Shown: positions 1 to 5,215 of the stretch, one piece after another
How positions within the stretch are numbered: position 1 is the stretch's first letter
Layout of the letters: every line of letters starts with the position of its first letter
Position numbers and translations under genes: made by a program
Assembly: GCA_026706165.1 (NCBI GenBank)
Contig: JAPOZF010000205.1
Location: 30,586-38,057 of the forward strand
Reading direction: 5' to 3'
DNA: 7,472 nucleotides
Origin: Gemmatimonadota bacterium
GTDB taxonomy: Bacteria > Latescibacterota > UBA2968 > UBA8231
The notes under the pieces: generated by a model
The model's database searches: none
Told to the model about the DNA's origin: nothing
Seen by the model: only the letters and a program-made list of their open reading frames with translations

Positions 1-489
1 ACTTCTAGTATTGAGGCTCACAGACAAAAGCAAAAGGAATCAGTTGGCATATTTCTCCAGTGTGGTATGCATGCTATTGCAATTGCTATGATTTGTATTT
101 CATGTCAAGGATTTGCAGCAGACAACAATTTAGATTCTGTGCCTCCTATAGAGGAAGGAAAAGCATATGAATTTGAGGGAACAGTGAGGTTTTTCTCAGT
201 TCCACTTAAGTTGTTATTTGCCGATAAAGCAGCTTTATCGTCTAGGGTAGTAGATGCATATGATCGAAGAAATCTGAAAGATACTTGCAAAGAAGAGGAA
301 ATTATTGAGTTATATAAGGAACAGCAAATGTGGTGGAAGAAGCCTACCTACACGACAACAAAAATACCAAATAGCGATGATGTTGTGATAATACCGAAGG
401 ACGAGAAGTTAGAGTGTATACAGGGAATCAATCCGCGCAAATTTATAATTGACCAAAGTATAGCGAAGAGCCTGATTAATTTGAAGTGA
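1..489 (+). CDS. Small exported protein of unknown function, probably 5'-truncated by the window edge
   Basis: I do not recognise this protein. The frame is open from base 1; the first ATG is at 67 and gives 140 residues. I prefer a start outside the window for two reasons. ATG67 has no Shine-Dalgarno sequence close upstream. The codons before it encode a basic stretch (HRQKQK) that would make a normal n-region for the hydrophobic segment after it (VGIFLQ...HAIAIAMICIS). Together they form a signal peptide with likely cleavage after GFAA, just before DNN. The mature part is about 120 residues, rich in Lys, Glu and Asp, with two Cys (in DTCKEE and LECIQG) that could pair in the periplasm. Codon use is AT-rich, unlike every other gene here, which points to a different origin. 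It runs towards the IHF-like gene, with 56 bases between the two stops. Export is inference from the N-terminus; function is unknown. Confidence 0.6.
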   Translation, partial: TSSIEAHRQKQKESVGIFLQCGMHAIAIAMICISCQGFAADNNLDSVPPIEEGKAYEFEGTVRFFSVPLKLLFADKAALSSRVVDAYDRRNLKDTCKEEEIIELYKEQQMWWKKPTYTTTKIPNSDDVVIIPKDEKLECIQGINPRKFIIDQSIAKSLINLK

Positions 490-545
490 TCAAAACGGGC
501 AACGACTGTGGCGTGTTGGCCGAGCGTCCAGGACAGGTCGATGAA

Positions 546-884
546 TCAGTCGGCGGCGATCCGGTCGCTCTCGATCAAGCGCAGTTGGTCTTTCGCCCCG
601 TTGATCCGCGCTTTCAGCTTGTTGGATAGCCTGAGGACCGCGACCCGTCGCGCGGTTATGGGCGCTGCCTCGCCGGTTTTCGGGTTGCGCCCGGTCCGCG
701 CGGGCTTGTCCCGCAGCGCGAAGACGGCGAACCCCGAAATCTTCACGTCCTCGTCGCGGACCAGGGCTTCGACGATCTCTTCGATCACATCCTCGACCAA
801 CCCGGCGGACTCGGCATGCGACAGCCCGATTCTCTCTTGCACCGCCCGATACAGATAGGCTCGCGTCAACGTCCTGCCGCTCAT
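546..884 (-). CDS. Divergent IHF-alpha-like (HU/IHF family) DNA-bending protein
   Basis: The product, 112 residues from the chosen start, has the full HU/IHF fold. An N-terminal helical part (TLTRAYLYRAVQERIGLSHA) is followed by a VKISGF beta strand and the arm motif TGRNPKTGEAAPIT at about residues 64-77, which includes the intercalating proline (P68). The fold ends with the SNKLKARIN C-terminal helix. It resembles alphaproteobacterial IHF alpha more than HU. Known family members bind and sharply bend DNA in recombination, replication and transcription. Oddities are AVF for the usual GSF after VKIS, LRLS for the usual FRPS, and a charged tail of about 17 residues after the family domain. I chose ATG884 because it matches the family N-terminus; an in-frame ATG at 950 would add 22 residues encoded across a tandem repeat. 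The divergence suggests an accessory copy rather than the chromosomal housekeeping gene. Its position beyond a recombinase gene fits a role on a mobile element (inference). Confidence 0.88.
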   Translation of the reverse strand: MSGRTLTRAYLYRAVQERIGLSHAESAGLVEDVIEEIVEALVRDEDVKISGFAVFALRDKPARTGRNPKTGEAAPITARRVAVLRLSNKLKARINGAKDQLRLIESDRIAAD

Positions 885-914
885 CTCATCGCGCTCGGTC
901 AAGCTTCGTTGTGT

Positions 915-952
915 CACGCCGGTCCGCACATGGCACGCCGGTCCGCACATGG
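915..952. repeat. Perfect 19-bp tandem duplication
   Basis: The unit CACGCCGGTCCGCACATGG occurs twice back to back, at 915-933 and 934-952. It lies 31 bases upstream of the chosen start of the IHF-like gene (ATG at 884 on the minus strand), so it sits where a promoter or operator would be. Alternatively it lies inside an N-terminal extension if ATG950 is used. The second copy supplies that alternative ATG. Confidence 0.9.
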
Positions 953-1076
953 CGCGTTGGGGACGTCGTCGTCTTGGTTCGGCATGGCGGTGGGTCCTGG
1001 CGCTACCGGGTTCGGTCGAAGATGGTGGAGCTCGGGCAGCTGAACGGATTGGGGTGGCGCCCGAGAAAACCGGCCC

Positions 1077-1634
1077 TTAGTCTATAGGTAGCAGTGGCAG
1101 ATGGATGTTGATGTATTCGATCTTTTGCTCGTTCGAGCGGCGGTTTGTAGGGCGCGGGCCGCGCGCGAGGGCGGCGTTCATGGTGAAACTGATCAGGGCA
1201 TCCGGTTGAAGATCTTCGGCCTTGAACAGAATGTTGACAAGGGTTGGCACCTTTGGCGGAAGCAGCGTGAAGCTGTTGCCGGGCAGGTGGCCGCGCTGGT
1301 TGGTGATGCAGCCGTCGATGCTAGAGTTGCTGAGATATACGCACTTGGCCATTCCGGAAATTTGGGAGATACGATGGACGCCGCCCTTGTTGTCGAGAGC
1401 AAGGGGCTCTGGTCCGACGATCGCGAGGTAAACGGGCGTGTCGGCCGTATTGGTGATCCTGACGCTGACAGTGAGAGTGCTATGGGCACGGTCGGCGCCG
1501 ATGAAGAGAACCTGGGTGGACAGGCCGTTGCCTTGGACGGCCGGCGAGGGCGGGTGGCCTGAGTGCGCGACGGCGCCAGAGGCGGAGACAAGAAAGACGA
1601 GAGTGAGCAAGGTTCTCATGGTCGGTGTACTCAT
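1077..1634 (-). CDS. Secreted beta-rich protein with two cysteines, function unknown
   Basis: The product is 185 residues from ATG1634, or 180 from ATG1619. It opens with a clear signal peptide (Arg7, hydrophobic core TLLTLVFLVSASG, cleavage likely after AVA at residue 23, before HSGH). The mature part alternates hydrophobic residues as in a beta-sandwich: LTVSVRITNTADTPVYLAI, then LALDNKGGVHRIS, then LPGNSFTLLPP. Two cysteines (C98, C109) could form a short disulfide loop. The NTADTPVYLA pattern recalls Ig-like or transglutaminase-associated sandwich domains, but I cannot name a family. Start 1634 makes a four-base ATGA overlap with the stop of the recombinase gene upstream, which suggests translational coupling. 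Neither candidate start has a strong ribosome binding site of its own, which fits coupling. A longer in-frame reading up to 1997 is out-of-frame recombinase sequence and is not used. Confidence 0.75.
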   Translation of the reverse strand: MSTPTMRTLLTLVFLVSASGAVAHSGHPPSPAVQGNGLSTQVLFIGADRAHSTLTVSVRITNTADTPVYLAIVGPEPLALDNKGGVHRISQISGMAKCVYLSNSSIDGCITNQRGHLPGNSFTLLPPKVPTLVNILFKAEDLQPDALISFTMNAALARGPRPTNRRSNEQKIEYINIHLPLLPID

Positions 1635-2236
1635 GGAGCTGTACCGGACGGGGACGTGGACCACATGCGAGCCAGGAACTCGCGCGCCTCGAGGCCGACG
1701 GCCGTGGTGTATATGGCTGTTGTTGATATGTCGGCATGGCCGAGGACTGCGGCGATCGTGGGCAGCGGAACGCCGGCAGAGACGGCGGCAATGCCGAATG
1801 AATGGCGCAGGCCCTTGGGGCATGCCTGTGGTCCGGAGATCCCGGCGCGGTTCATGACGGCGACGATCCGCCTGTGGCCGGTTGCCCTGGACCAGGGCCA
1901 GAGCGGTTCGGCGGCGCGCCTGGGGCGAACCGCGCGGAGGCCGTGGACGAGTTCGAGGGCGCGCAGGACTTCGGCGGGCAGCGGGACCTCGCGCCAATGC
2001 TCGGCGTGGCGCTTGAGGGTGCGGATCCGGATCGCGGTGGCGTCCAGGTCGATATCTGCAGGGCGAAGCGCGAGGACCTCGGAGAGTCTGGCTCCGGAAT
2101 GGACGAGGGTCAGCGCGAAGGTCTGCCGGTTTGGCTCCTCTTCCCGAGCAGCGGCGGCCAGGAAGCGGTCGCGCTCTTCGCGGGTGAGGTATTTGCGGCC
2201 CCTAGCGTCGACGAGTTGGATGGTGCCCTGGACCAT
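1631..2236 (-). CDS. Compact tyrosine recombinase / site-specific integrase
   Basis: This enzyme of 201 residues breaks and rejoins DNA through a tyrosine-DNA intermediate. Its catalytic set is visible in order: R50 in SGARLSEV, K75 in TLKRHAEHWREV, K141-x-x-R144 in CPKGLRHSFG, H167 in VLGHADIS, and nucleophile Y176 in TTAIY. In many relatives the first residue of the K141-x-x-R144 box is His; Lys is a known variant. The protein begins only about 15 residues before the catalytic domain (KYLTREERDRFL), so it lacks the N-terminal SAM-like core-binding domain of typical 300-400-residue integrases. It is either a naturally short enzyme or a derived form. An in-frame TGA five codons upstream of ATG2236 shows the gene does not extend further in this frame. 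There is no good ribosome binding site. The downstream secreted-protein gene overlaps its stop by ATGA. An inverted repeat with a candidate promoter lies about 110-140 bases upstream. Confidence 0.92.
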   Translation of the reverse strand: MVQGTIQLVDARGRKYLTREERDRFLAAAAREEEPNRQTFALTLVHSGARLSEVLALRPADIDLDATAIRIRTLKRHAEHWREVPLPAEVLRALELVHGLRAVRPRRAAEPLWPWSRATGHRRIVAVMNRAGISGPQACPKGLRHSFGIAAVSAGVPLPTIAAVLGHADISTTAIYTTAVGLEAREFLARMWSTSPSGTAP

Positions 2237-2344
2237 GAATGAAGCAGATCAGCTAAGAGAAATGGCCGTTTAGCGGATTCGTTCGGGGGCGACAAGGCGT
2301 CGAGAAGCGCGGATCGGAGGGGTGCGAGCAGAAGAGTCGGGCCG

Positions 2345-2375
2345 AATATGAGACATTATCGCCATTCTGTCTCAA
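2345..2375 (-). promoter_or_regulatory. Inverted repeat within a candidate promoter upstream of the recombinase gene
   Basis: TGAGACA (2349-2355) and TGTCTCA (2368-2374) form perfect 7-bp inverted arms with a 12-base AT-richer centre. On the minus strand, TTGAGA (plus-strand 2370-2375) resembles a -35 box. CATATT (plus-strand 2345-2350) resembles a weak -10 box 19 bases further on, so the repeat fills the spacer between them. It could be an operator controlling the recombinase gene or a recombination core site (about 10-bp imperfect arms around a 6-bp centre). The repeat is seen directly; the promoter and both roles are inference. Confidence 0.4.
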
Positions 2376-2441
2376 CGGGCGTGATTGAAGTCTGGAGGGC
2401 CTCCTGAGGGGGGGCTGGTGCTTGGTGCGGCCGCGTCGGGC

Positions 2442-3020
2442 TCAGTCTGCTGCGGGACTGTCGGGCCAGAGGTCTGCCAGGCTGAACGTGATCGCCTCGA
2501 AGGGTGGGACGCTGACGGCGGCGTCGTCCTTGAGCGAGGCGATCAGCACCCACCGGTGGTCTCGGAGCTCGAAGGCTTCCAGCCCGCGGTCGACGGGATC
2601 GACGAACCACAGATGGTTGACGCCTTCGCGGGCGTAGATCGGCCGTTTCTCGTGCAGGTCGATTCTGCGCGTTCCGGGGGAGAGCACCTCGCAGACCCAG
2701 TCGGGCGCGAGCGTGAAATACGCGGTGTCGGGTAGCTCGGGCATGCGTTCTCGGCGCCATCCGGCGAGGTCCGACACCAGAACGTCTTCACCGAAATGGA
2801 GCTCTGGTTCGTCGAGTATCCACCATCCGCCAGGACCGCCCCTGCCGAACTGGAAGGGGTTTCCGAGATCGTTGCCGAGCGCCGAACTTGCGAGTGTGTG
2901 CGCCGGCGCGGGCCGCGGGTGAGTATGTAGGGTCCCGTGGATGATCTCGGCGACCATGTGAGCGGGCGCGTTCAGCACGTCCCGGTAATCGGCGCGGCGA
3001 TCCTGTTTCAGTGCGTGCAT
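2442..3020 (-). CDS. Uma2 family endonuclease-like protein (DUF820, PD-(D/E)XK fold)
   Basis: The 192-residue product has the order of motifs typical of the Uma2 family: MVAEIIHGTL near residues 22-31, WWILDEPELHFGEDVLVSDL at 66-85, DWVCEVLSPGTRRIDLHEK at 107-125, and YAREGVNHLWFVDP at 129-142. The likely metal-binding and catalytic set is E25, D79, E111 and K125, by analogy with the restriction-endonuclease-like core. The family is very widespread in bacteria, often in many copies, and its biological role is not established; DNA cleavage is predicted from the fold. Length is normal for the family and no key residue appears missing. ATG3020 is supported by an AAAGGAG-like site at 3031-3038. 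It is the last gene of the minus-strand cluster, followed by a 205-base gap. Confidence 0.92.
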   Translation of the reverse strand: MHALKQDRRADYRDVLNAPAHMVAEIIHGTLHTHPRPAPAHTLASSALGNDLGNPFQFGRGGPGGWWILDEPELHFGEDVLVSDLAGWRRERMPELPDTAYFTLAPDWVCEVLSPGTRRIDLHEKRPIYAREGVNHLWFVDPVDRGLEAFELRDHRWVLIASLKDDAAVSVPPFEAITFSLADLWPDSPAAD

Positions 3021-3030
3021 GAGGAGGCTG

Positions 3031-3038
3031 GCTCCTTT
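3031..3038 (-). promoter_or_regulatory. Ribosome binding site for the Uma2 gene
   Basis: The minus strand reads AAAGGAGC here, about 11 bases before ATG3020. This is slightly long spacing but a near-consensus Shine-Dalgarno sequence, and it sets the start of the Uma2-like gene. Confidence 0.6.
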
Positions 3039-3049
3039 CGGGAGCGAAG

Positions 3050-3136
3050 TTACATGGCGATGTGGTCGGAGTCTTCCCCGAAGTCCGGCCGGTGCTGTTG
3101 TTGTTCGGTATGCGGCTCGATCTTACGAATCTTCAT
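3050..3136 (-). CDS. Possible 28-residue ORF coupled to the gene upstream
   Basis: A 28-codon frame runs from ATG3136 to TAA at 3050-3052. It encodes a charged peptide that starts MKIRKIEPHTEQQQ and ends SDHIAM. Its ATG overlaps the stop of the 62-aa gene as ATGA, the arrangement expected for translational coupling, and it fills most of the gap before the Uma2 gene. There is no recognisable domain and no separate ribosome binding site. It may be real or chance; the overlap is the only support. Confidence 0.3.
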   Translation of the reverse strand: MKIRKIEPHTEQQQHRPDFGEDSDHIAM

Positions 3137-3321
3137 CGGGCGGCGTCGGCATTGTCCGTGATGCGGTCGACGAGCCCGGAAGCGTATCCGCGGGCGAATG
3201 CAAGGTCGGTTTCCCGTTCGGAGGGGTATGGCTCGATCGCGTAGCGCGTATTCCAGCCGATGTCATGGCTGGTGGGGACGGAGGGCTTGGCGGGGTGGCA
3301 GGGGTTTTTGTTGACGGTCAT
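3133..3321 (-). CDS. Hypothetical 62-aa protein
   Basis: I do not recognise this protein. It has no signal peptide or membrane segment. The N-terminal third is rich in Pro, Lys and His (NKNPCHPAKPSVPTSH) and looks disordered. The rest (IGWNTRYAIEPYPSERETDLAFARGYASGLVDRI) is predicted to be partly helical, with one conserved-looking aromatic and acidic block. A strong AAGGAG ribosome binding site lies six bases before ATG3321, which is the main reason to believe in the gene. It follows the frameshifted zinc-finger-like gene by 21 bases and precedes the 28-aa ORF with an ATGA overlap, so it is probably co-transcribed with both. Confidence 0.62.
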   Translation of the reverse strand: MTVNKNPCHPAKPSVPTSHDIGWNTRYAIEPYPSERETDLAFARGYASGLVDRITDNADAAR

Positions 3322-3327
3322 CGGAGT

Positions 3328-3333
3328 CTCCTT
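3328..3333 (-). promoter_or_regulatory. Strong ribosome binding site for the 62-aa gene
   Basis: The minus strand reads AAGGAG with a six-base spacer to ATG3321. This near-ideal site supports a real short gene where length alone would not. Confidence 0.7.
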
Positions 3334-3342
3334 GGTTGCCGG

Positions 3343-3601
3343 TCAGTGCTTGTCGCGCAATGTCCGGTCATGTTCTGCGGCCCAGGCGGCGAACTGGTCG
3401 CGCCAGGTATGATGGGGATGGTTCGGCATGACGGTGGAGCCGGCGCAGTCTGCATGCAGGACGTAGGTCTGTCGGCCGAGCCGGCACCATACGGCCGGTT
3501 CGCCGGCGTTCATGATTCGATGGCAGCAGCGGCATCGATGGCGGTGCCGGCGCCGGCAATGGGCGTAGGGAGCGTCCCAAACGCGGGGGGGGGGGGTTCA
3601 C
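3343..3601 (-). pseudogene. Small zinc-finger-like protein gene, frameshifted at a C12 run
   Basis: The frame ending at TGA 3343-3345 encodes a Cys/His-rich protein. A C-x2-C (CRCC) is followed 22 residues later by H-x2-C (HADC), with a GEPAVW turn between. This is the layout of a treble-clef or PARP-like zinc knuckle. The CRCC half lies upstream of the only in-frame ATG (3513), and the frame meets TGA at 3598-3600 with no start codon in between. If the run of 12 C on the minus strand (plus-strand G, 3585-3596) were 11 or 14, GTG3601 would read straight through. With 11, the product is an 85-residue intact protein with Cys23, Cys26, His49 and Cys52 as the candidate zinc ligands. GTG3601 lies four bases after the stop of the 66-aa gene, as expected in an operon, though its ribosome binding site is weak. 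Codons downstream of the run have high GC at third positions, as in a living gene. It may be phase-variable, decayed, or a sequencing error. Without frame restoration only a 56-residue stub (3343-3513) would be made. Confidence 0.62.
3585..3596. repeat. Homopolymer of 12 G (C on the coding minus strand)
   Basis: Twelve consecutive G are seen at 3585-3596. The run is 13 bases inside the zinc-finger-like gene counted from GTG3601. Long G/C runs are prone to slipped-strand length change and to base-calling error. Here the length determines whether the downstream protein is in frame. Confidence 0.97.
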
Positions 3602-3605
3602 GGGG

Positions 3606-3806
3606 TCAGGACCTGGCGTGGGCTTCGAGCTCGTCATCGACGTCGTCAACGGCGATCTCGATCCTGTCGCCGTCGGCCGCGATCGTGCGGCCGATATCGT
3701 TCTGCAGTAGTTGGAGGATGGTCAGGTCGTCCTCGGCGTTCTCGACAGTATCCGTGTCGAGCAGGCCGCCCTTGCCGAATTGGCGGATCGTGTAGGTCTT
3801 GGTCAT
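3606..3806 (-). CDS. Hypothetical acidic 66-aa protein
   Basis: No family is recognised. The N-terminus is basic and aromatic (MTKTYTIRQFGKGG). The middle (AEDDLTILQLLQNDIG) looks helical. The C-terminal half is strongly acidic (DGDRIEIAVDDVDDELEAH). There is no signal peptide. The start ATG3806 has an AAGGAA ribosome binding site at 3812-3817, five bases away, which strongly supports the gene. It lies 40 bases after the 91-aa gene and four bases before the GTG of the zinc-finger-like gene, all on the same strand, so an operon is likely. Small acidic proteins of this kind can be partners or inhibitors of nearby proteins or DNA mimics, but nothing in the sequence establishes that. Confidence 0.65.
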   Translation of the reverse strand: MTKTYTIRQFGKGGLLDTDTVENAEDDLTILQLLQNDIGRTIAADGDRIEIAVDDVDDELEAHARS

Positions 3807-3811
3807 TGTTG

Positions 3812-3817
3812 TTCCTT
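3812..3817 (-). promoter_or_regulatory. Ribosome binding site for the 66-aa gene
   Basis: The minus strand reads AAGGAA with a five-base spacer to ATG3806. It fixes the start of this short gene. Confidence 0.65.
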
Positions 3818-3846
3818 GCAGTTGGCAGGTTGCGGAGCCGCTGCTG

Positions 3847-4122
3847 CTAGATCGGCGGGGTCCGGTGTCGGTGCGGTGGATTGGATCGAACGGCCCGGGC
3901 GAGATGGCCGGCGTAGACGGCGACGACGCGCCAGTAGAAAGCCATCGGTGCCTTGTTCCGGCGCCACTGGAGTTCGGCCCGTTTCCTAGCGTCGCGGCGA
4001 AGATCGACGAGAGCGCGGGCGAGAGCTTTGCGTGCGCTTGGCGGGAGGTCGGCGAAGCGGTCCGCCCAGAGTTGTCTCAGAAGCCGGTCGGCGCTGTGAA
4101 TGGAGGAAGTTCGCTCTCGCAT
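3847..4122 (-). CDS. Hypothetical basic 91-aa protein
   Basis: I do not recognise this protein. It is strongly basic and mostly helical in appearance. Residues 10-50 (SADRLLRQLWADRFADLPPSARKALARALVDLRRDARKRAEL) form amphipathic helices. Residues 58-78 (APMAFYWRVVAVYAGHLAR) are hydrophobic enough to pack in a core but carry charges, so a membrane helix is unlikely. The tail is Pro/His/Arg-rich. GGAG lies about nine bases before ATG4122 as a plausible ribosome binding site. Its neighbours on the same strand are the 99-aa gene 69 bases upstream and the 66-aa gene 40 bases downstream. Charge and helix pattern would allow nucleic-acid binding, but no motif proves it. Confidence 0.55.
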   Translation of the reverse strand: MRERTSSIHSADRLLRQLWADRFADLPPSARKALARALVDLRRDARKRAELQWRRNKAPMAFYWRVVAVYAGHLARAVRSNPPHRHRTPPI

Positions 4123-4191
4123 GGGATGAGCTCCATAGCGTTACGCGGAGAGGTCGGGATTGGTCCGGATCGAGGACCGTGTTCGGTCTTC

Positions 4192-4491
4192 TCACGAGTT
4201 GGCGTCTGGACGTGGTTGGGCCAGCGGCCCCCTATCTCGCCATTCGGAGCCGTCATGCCAGGCTTCGAGGCCGCGGCTCCTGAAGAACGCTTCGATGCGG
4301 TAGAGGATGAAGCGGTAGGTGATGGGCCGGTCGGGGTCAGGATGGTCGGCTTCGGTCCGGGCGGTCCAGCGACGGAGGCCTGCGAGGGCTGCGGTTTCGC
4401 TCGTGTAGTAGCGGCGGCCGGCCGGGAGGTGGTCGCCGTCGTCGGTTACGCGGACGCGGTCGACCGTGTGCGTGTTGCAGCGCCGGGTCAT
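4192..4491 (-). CDS. Hypothetical 99-aa protein, translationally coupled to the 233-aa gene
   Basis: No named family is recognised. The product starts MTRRCNTHTVDRVRVTDDGD. A helical centre (SETAALAGLRRWTARTEADH) and an ITYRFILYRIEAFFRSRGLEAWHDG stretch follow, and a Pro/Arg-rich tail ends it. There is no signal peptide. The start ATG4491 overlaps the TGA of the preceding 233-aa gene as ATGA at 4488-4491, so the two are very likely translated together and may act together. A longer in-frame reading up to 4737 exists but overlaps the 233-aa gene out of frame and has shadow-like composition, so I reject it. Confidence 0.6.
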   Translation of the reverse strand: MTRRCNTHTVDRVRVTDDGDHLPAGRRYYTSETAALAGLRRWTARTEADHPDPDRPITYRFILYRIEAFFRSRGLEAWHDGSEWRDRGPLAQPRPDANS

Positions 4492-5189
4492 GGCGAGCTC
4501 GGGGAAGGGAAGATGCTGCGGCGATCGAGGCGGACGAGGGTATCGGCGCTGATCTGCAGGAAGAGAGCCTGGTCGTCTTCGAACTCGTCGATGTCCCACC
4601 AGACGGGCTCGTCTTCGTTGTCCCACTTGATCTTGAGTTCGACGCCGCGGTTGGTTTCGATGATGAGGCCGCTCTGGGAGAGATCCGATGTGAATATGCG
4701 CCGGCCGGTGAGGTCGATCGGGAGGGCGGCCTTGCATTGGGTGACGACGTCTGCGGCCAGGCGGCGGACATGGTCGATGGTCCGGCCGTGCGCGTCGTTC
4801 CAGTCGATTATGGCGTCGAGGGCGGGATCGCCATGCGGTCCGGGCTCGGAAGGGATGGAGACATGGATGCCGGCGGTCCGGGCGTAAATGAGCGCCATGG
4901 CTTCGTCGCAGCCGCCGGCGGAGAGGATGTCCACGATTTCAGGGATCGCGCGCTGCGTCTCGATGCGGATGGCGGAGCCAAGGCAGAAGCAGTTGGCTTC
5001 CTGGTCCTTCCACTGCGGGAGTTCGACGGCGGCCATGTAGCCCCAGGAATCGTTGGTGCGGGAGCACCATTCGTGCTGCTGCCAGGAGCCGTCGGGCTGG
5101 AAGCGGGCGGCGACGGCCTCGGCGATTTCGAGGCGCTTTTCGGGAGTAAGACGGGTCTCGGCGAAGGTCGGACGATGGGCGCGGACCAT
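4488..5189 (-). CDS. 233-aa protein with DUF6197-like N-terminal region
   Basis: The N-terminal two thirds resemble the DUF6197 family, which has no known function: DGSWQQHEWCSR at residues 33-44, NCFCLGSAIR at 66-75, and a closing WNDAHGRTIDHVRRLA at 130-145, close to the WNDxPxRTxxEV ending of that family. The remaining part (about 155-233) is rich in Asp, Glu and Trp (KWDNEDEPVWWDIDEFEDD) and looks like a separate small beta domain, so this may be a fusion. There is no signal peptide. ATG5189 is chosen because AAGGAA lies six bases upstream. The frame is open up to 5732, but the extra 181 codons overlap the cysteine-peptidase-like gene and have Arg/Pro/His-rich shadow composition. The gene ends with an ATGA overlap into the 99-aa gene. 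The family match is from memory of motifs and is moderate. Confidence 0.72.
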   Translation of the reverse strand: MVRAHRPTFAETRLTPEKRLEIAEAVAARFQPDGSWQQHEWCSRTNDSWGYMAAVELPQWKDQEANCFCLGSAIRIETQRAIPEIVDILSAGGCDEAMALIYARTAGIHVSIPSEPGPHGDPALDAIIDWNDAHGRTIDHVRRLAADVVTQCKAALPIDLTGRRIFTSDLSQSGLIIETNRGVELKIKWDNEDEPVWWDIDEFEDDQALFLQISADTLVRLDRRSIFPSPSSP

Positions 5190-5195
5190 GACGGG

Positions 5196-5201
5196 TTCCT
5201 T
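5196..5201 (-). promoter_or_regulatory. Ribosome binding site deciding the start of the 233-aa gene
   Basis: The minus strand reads AAGGAA with a six-base spacer to ATG5189. It favours this start over the much longer open frame reaching 5732. Confidence 0.65.
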
Positions 5202-5215
5202 GGTGCTTGTGACGG

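Noticed and set aside
885..950. 22-residue N-terminal extension of the IHF-like protein
   Set aside because: The family N-terminus matches from ATG884, and the extension is encoded by the tandem repeat and lacks family similarity.
1635..1997. N-terminal extension of the secreted protein to 306 codons
   Set aside because: It is Arg/Pro-rich shadow sequence over the recombinase gene and would bury a clear signal peptide in the middle of the protein.
2391..2414. GC-rich short hairpins after the Uma2 stop as a terminator
   Set aside because: Arms are only 4-5 bp with tiny loops and no T run follows on the minus strand, so I do not call a terminator.
3368..3649. 93-codon minus frame reading through the C12 run as sequenced
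   Set aside because: Downstream of the run it is Arg/Pro-rich without structure, whereas the neighbouring frame carries the Cys/His motif. It is what the frameshift produces, not a separate gene.
3799..4887. Plus-strand open frame of 362 codons
   Set aside because: It lies opposite three minus-strand genes with ribosome binding sites and an ATGA junction. Its composition (Gly/Val/Arg/Ala-rich, no domain) is typical of antisense frames in GC-rich DNA.
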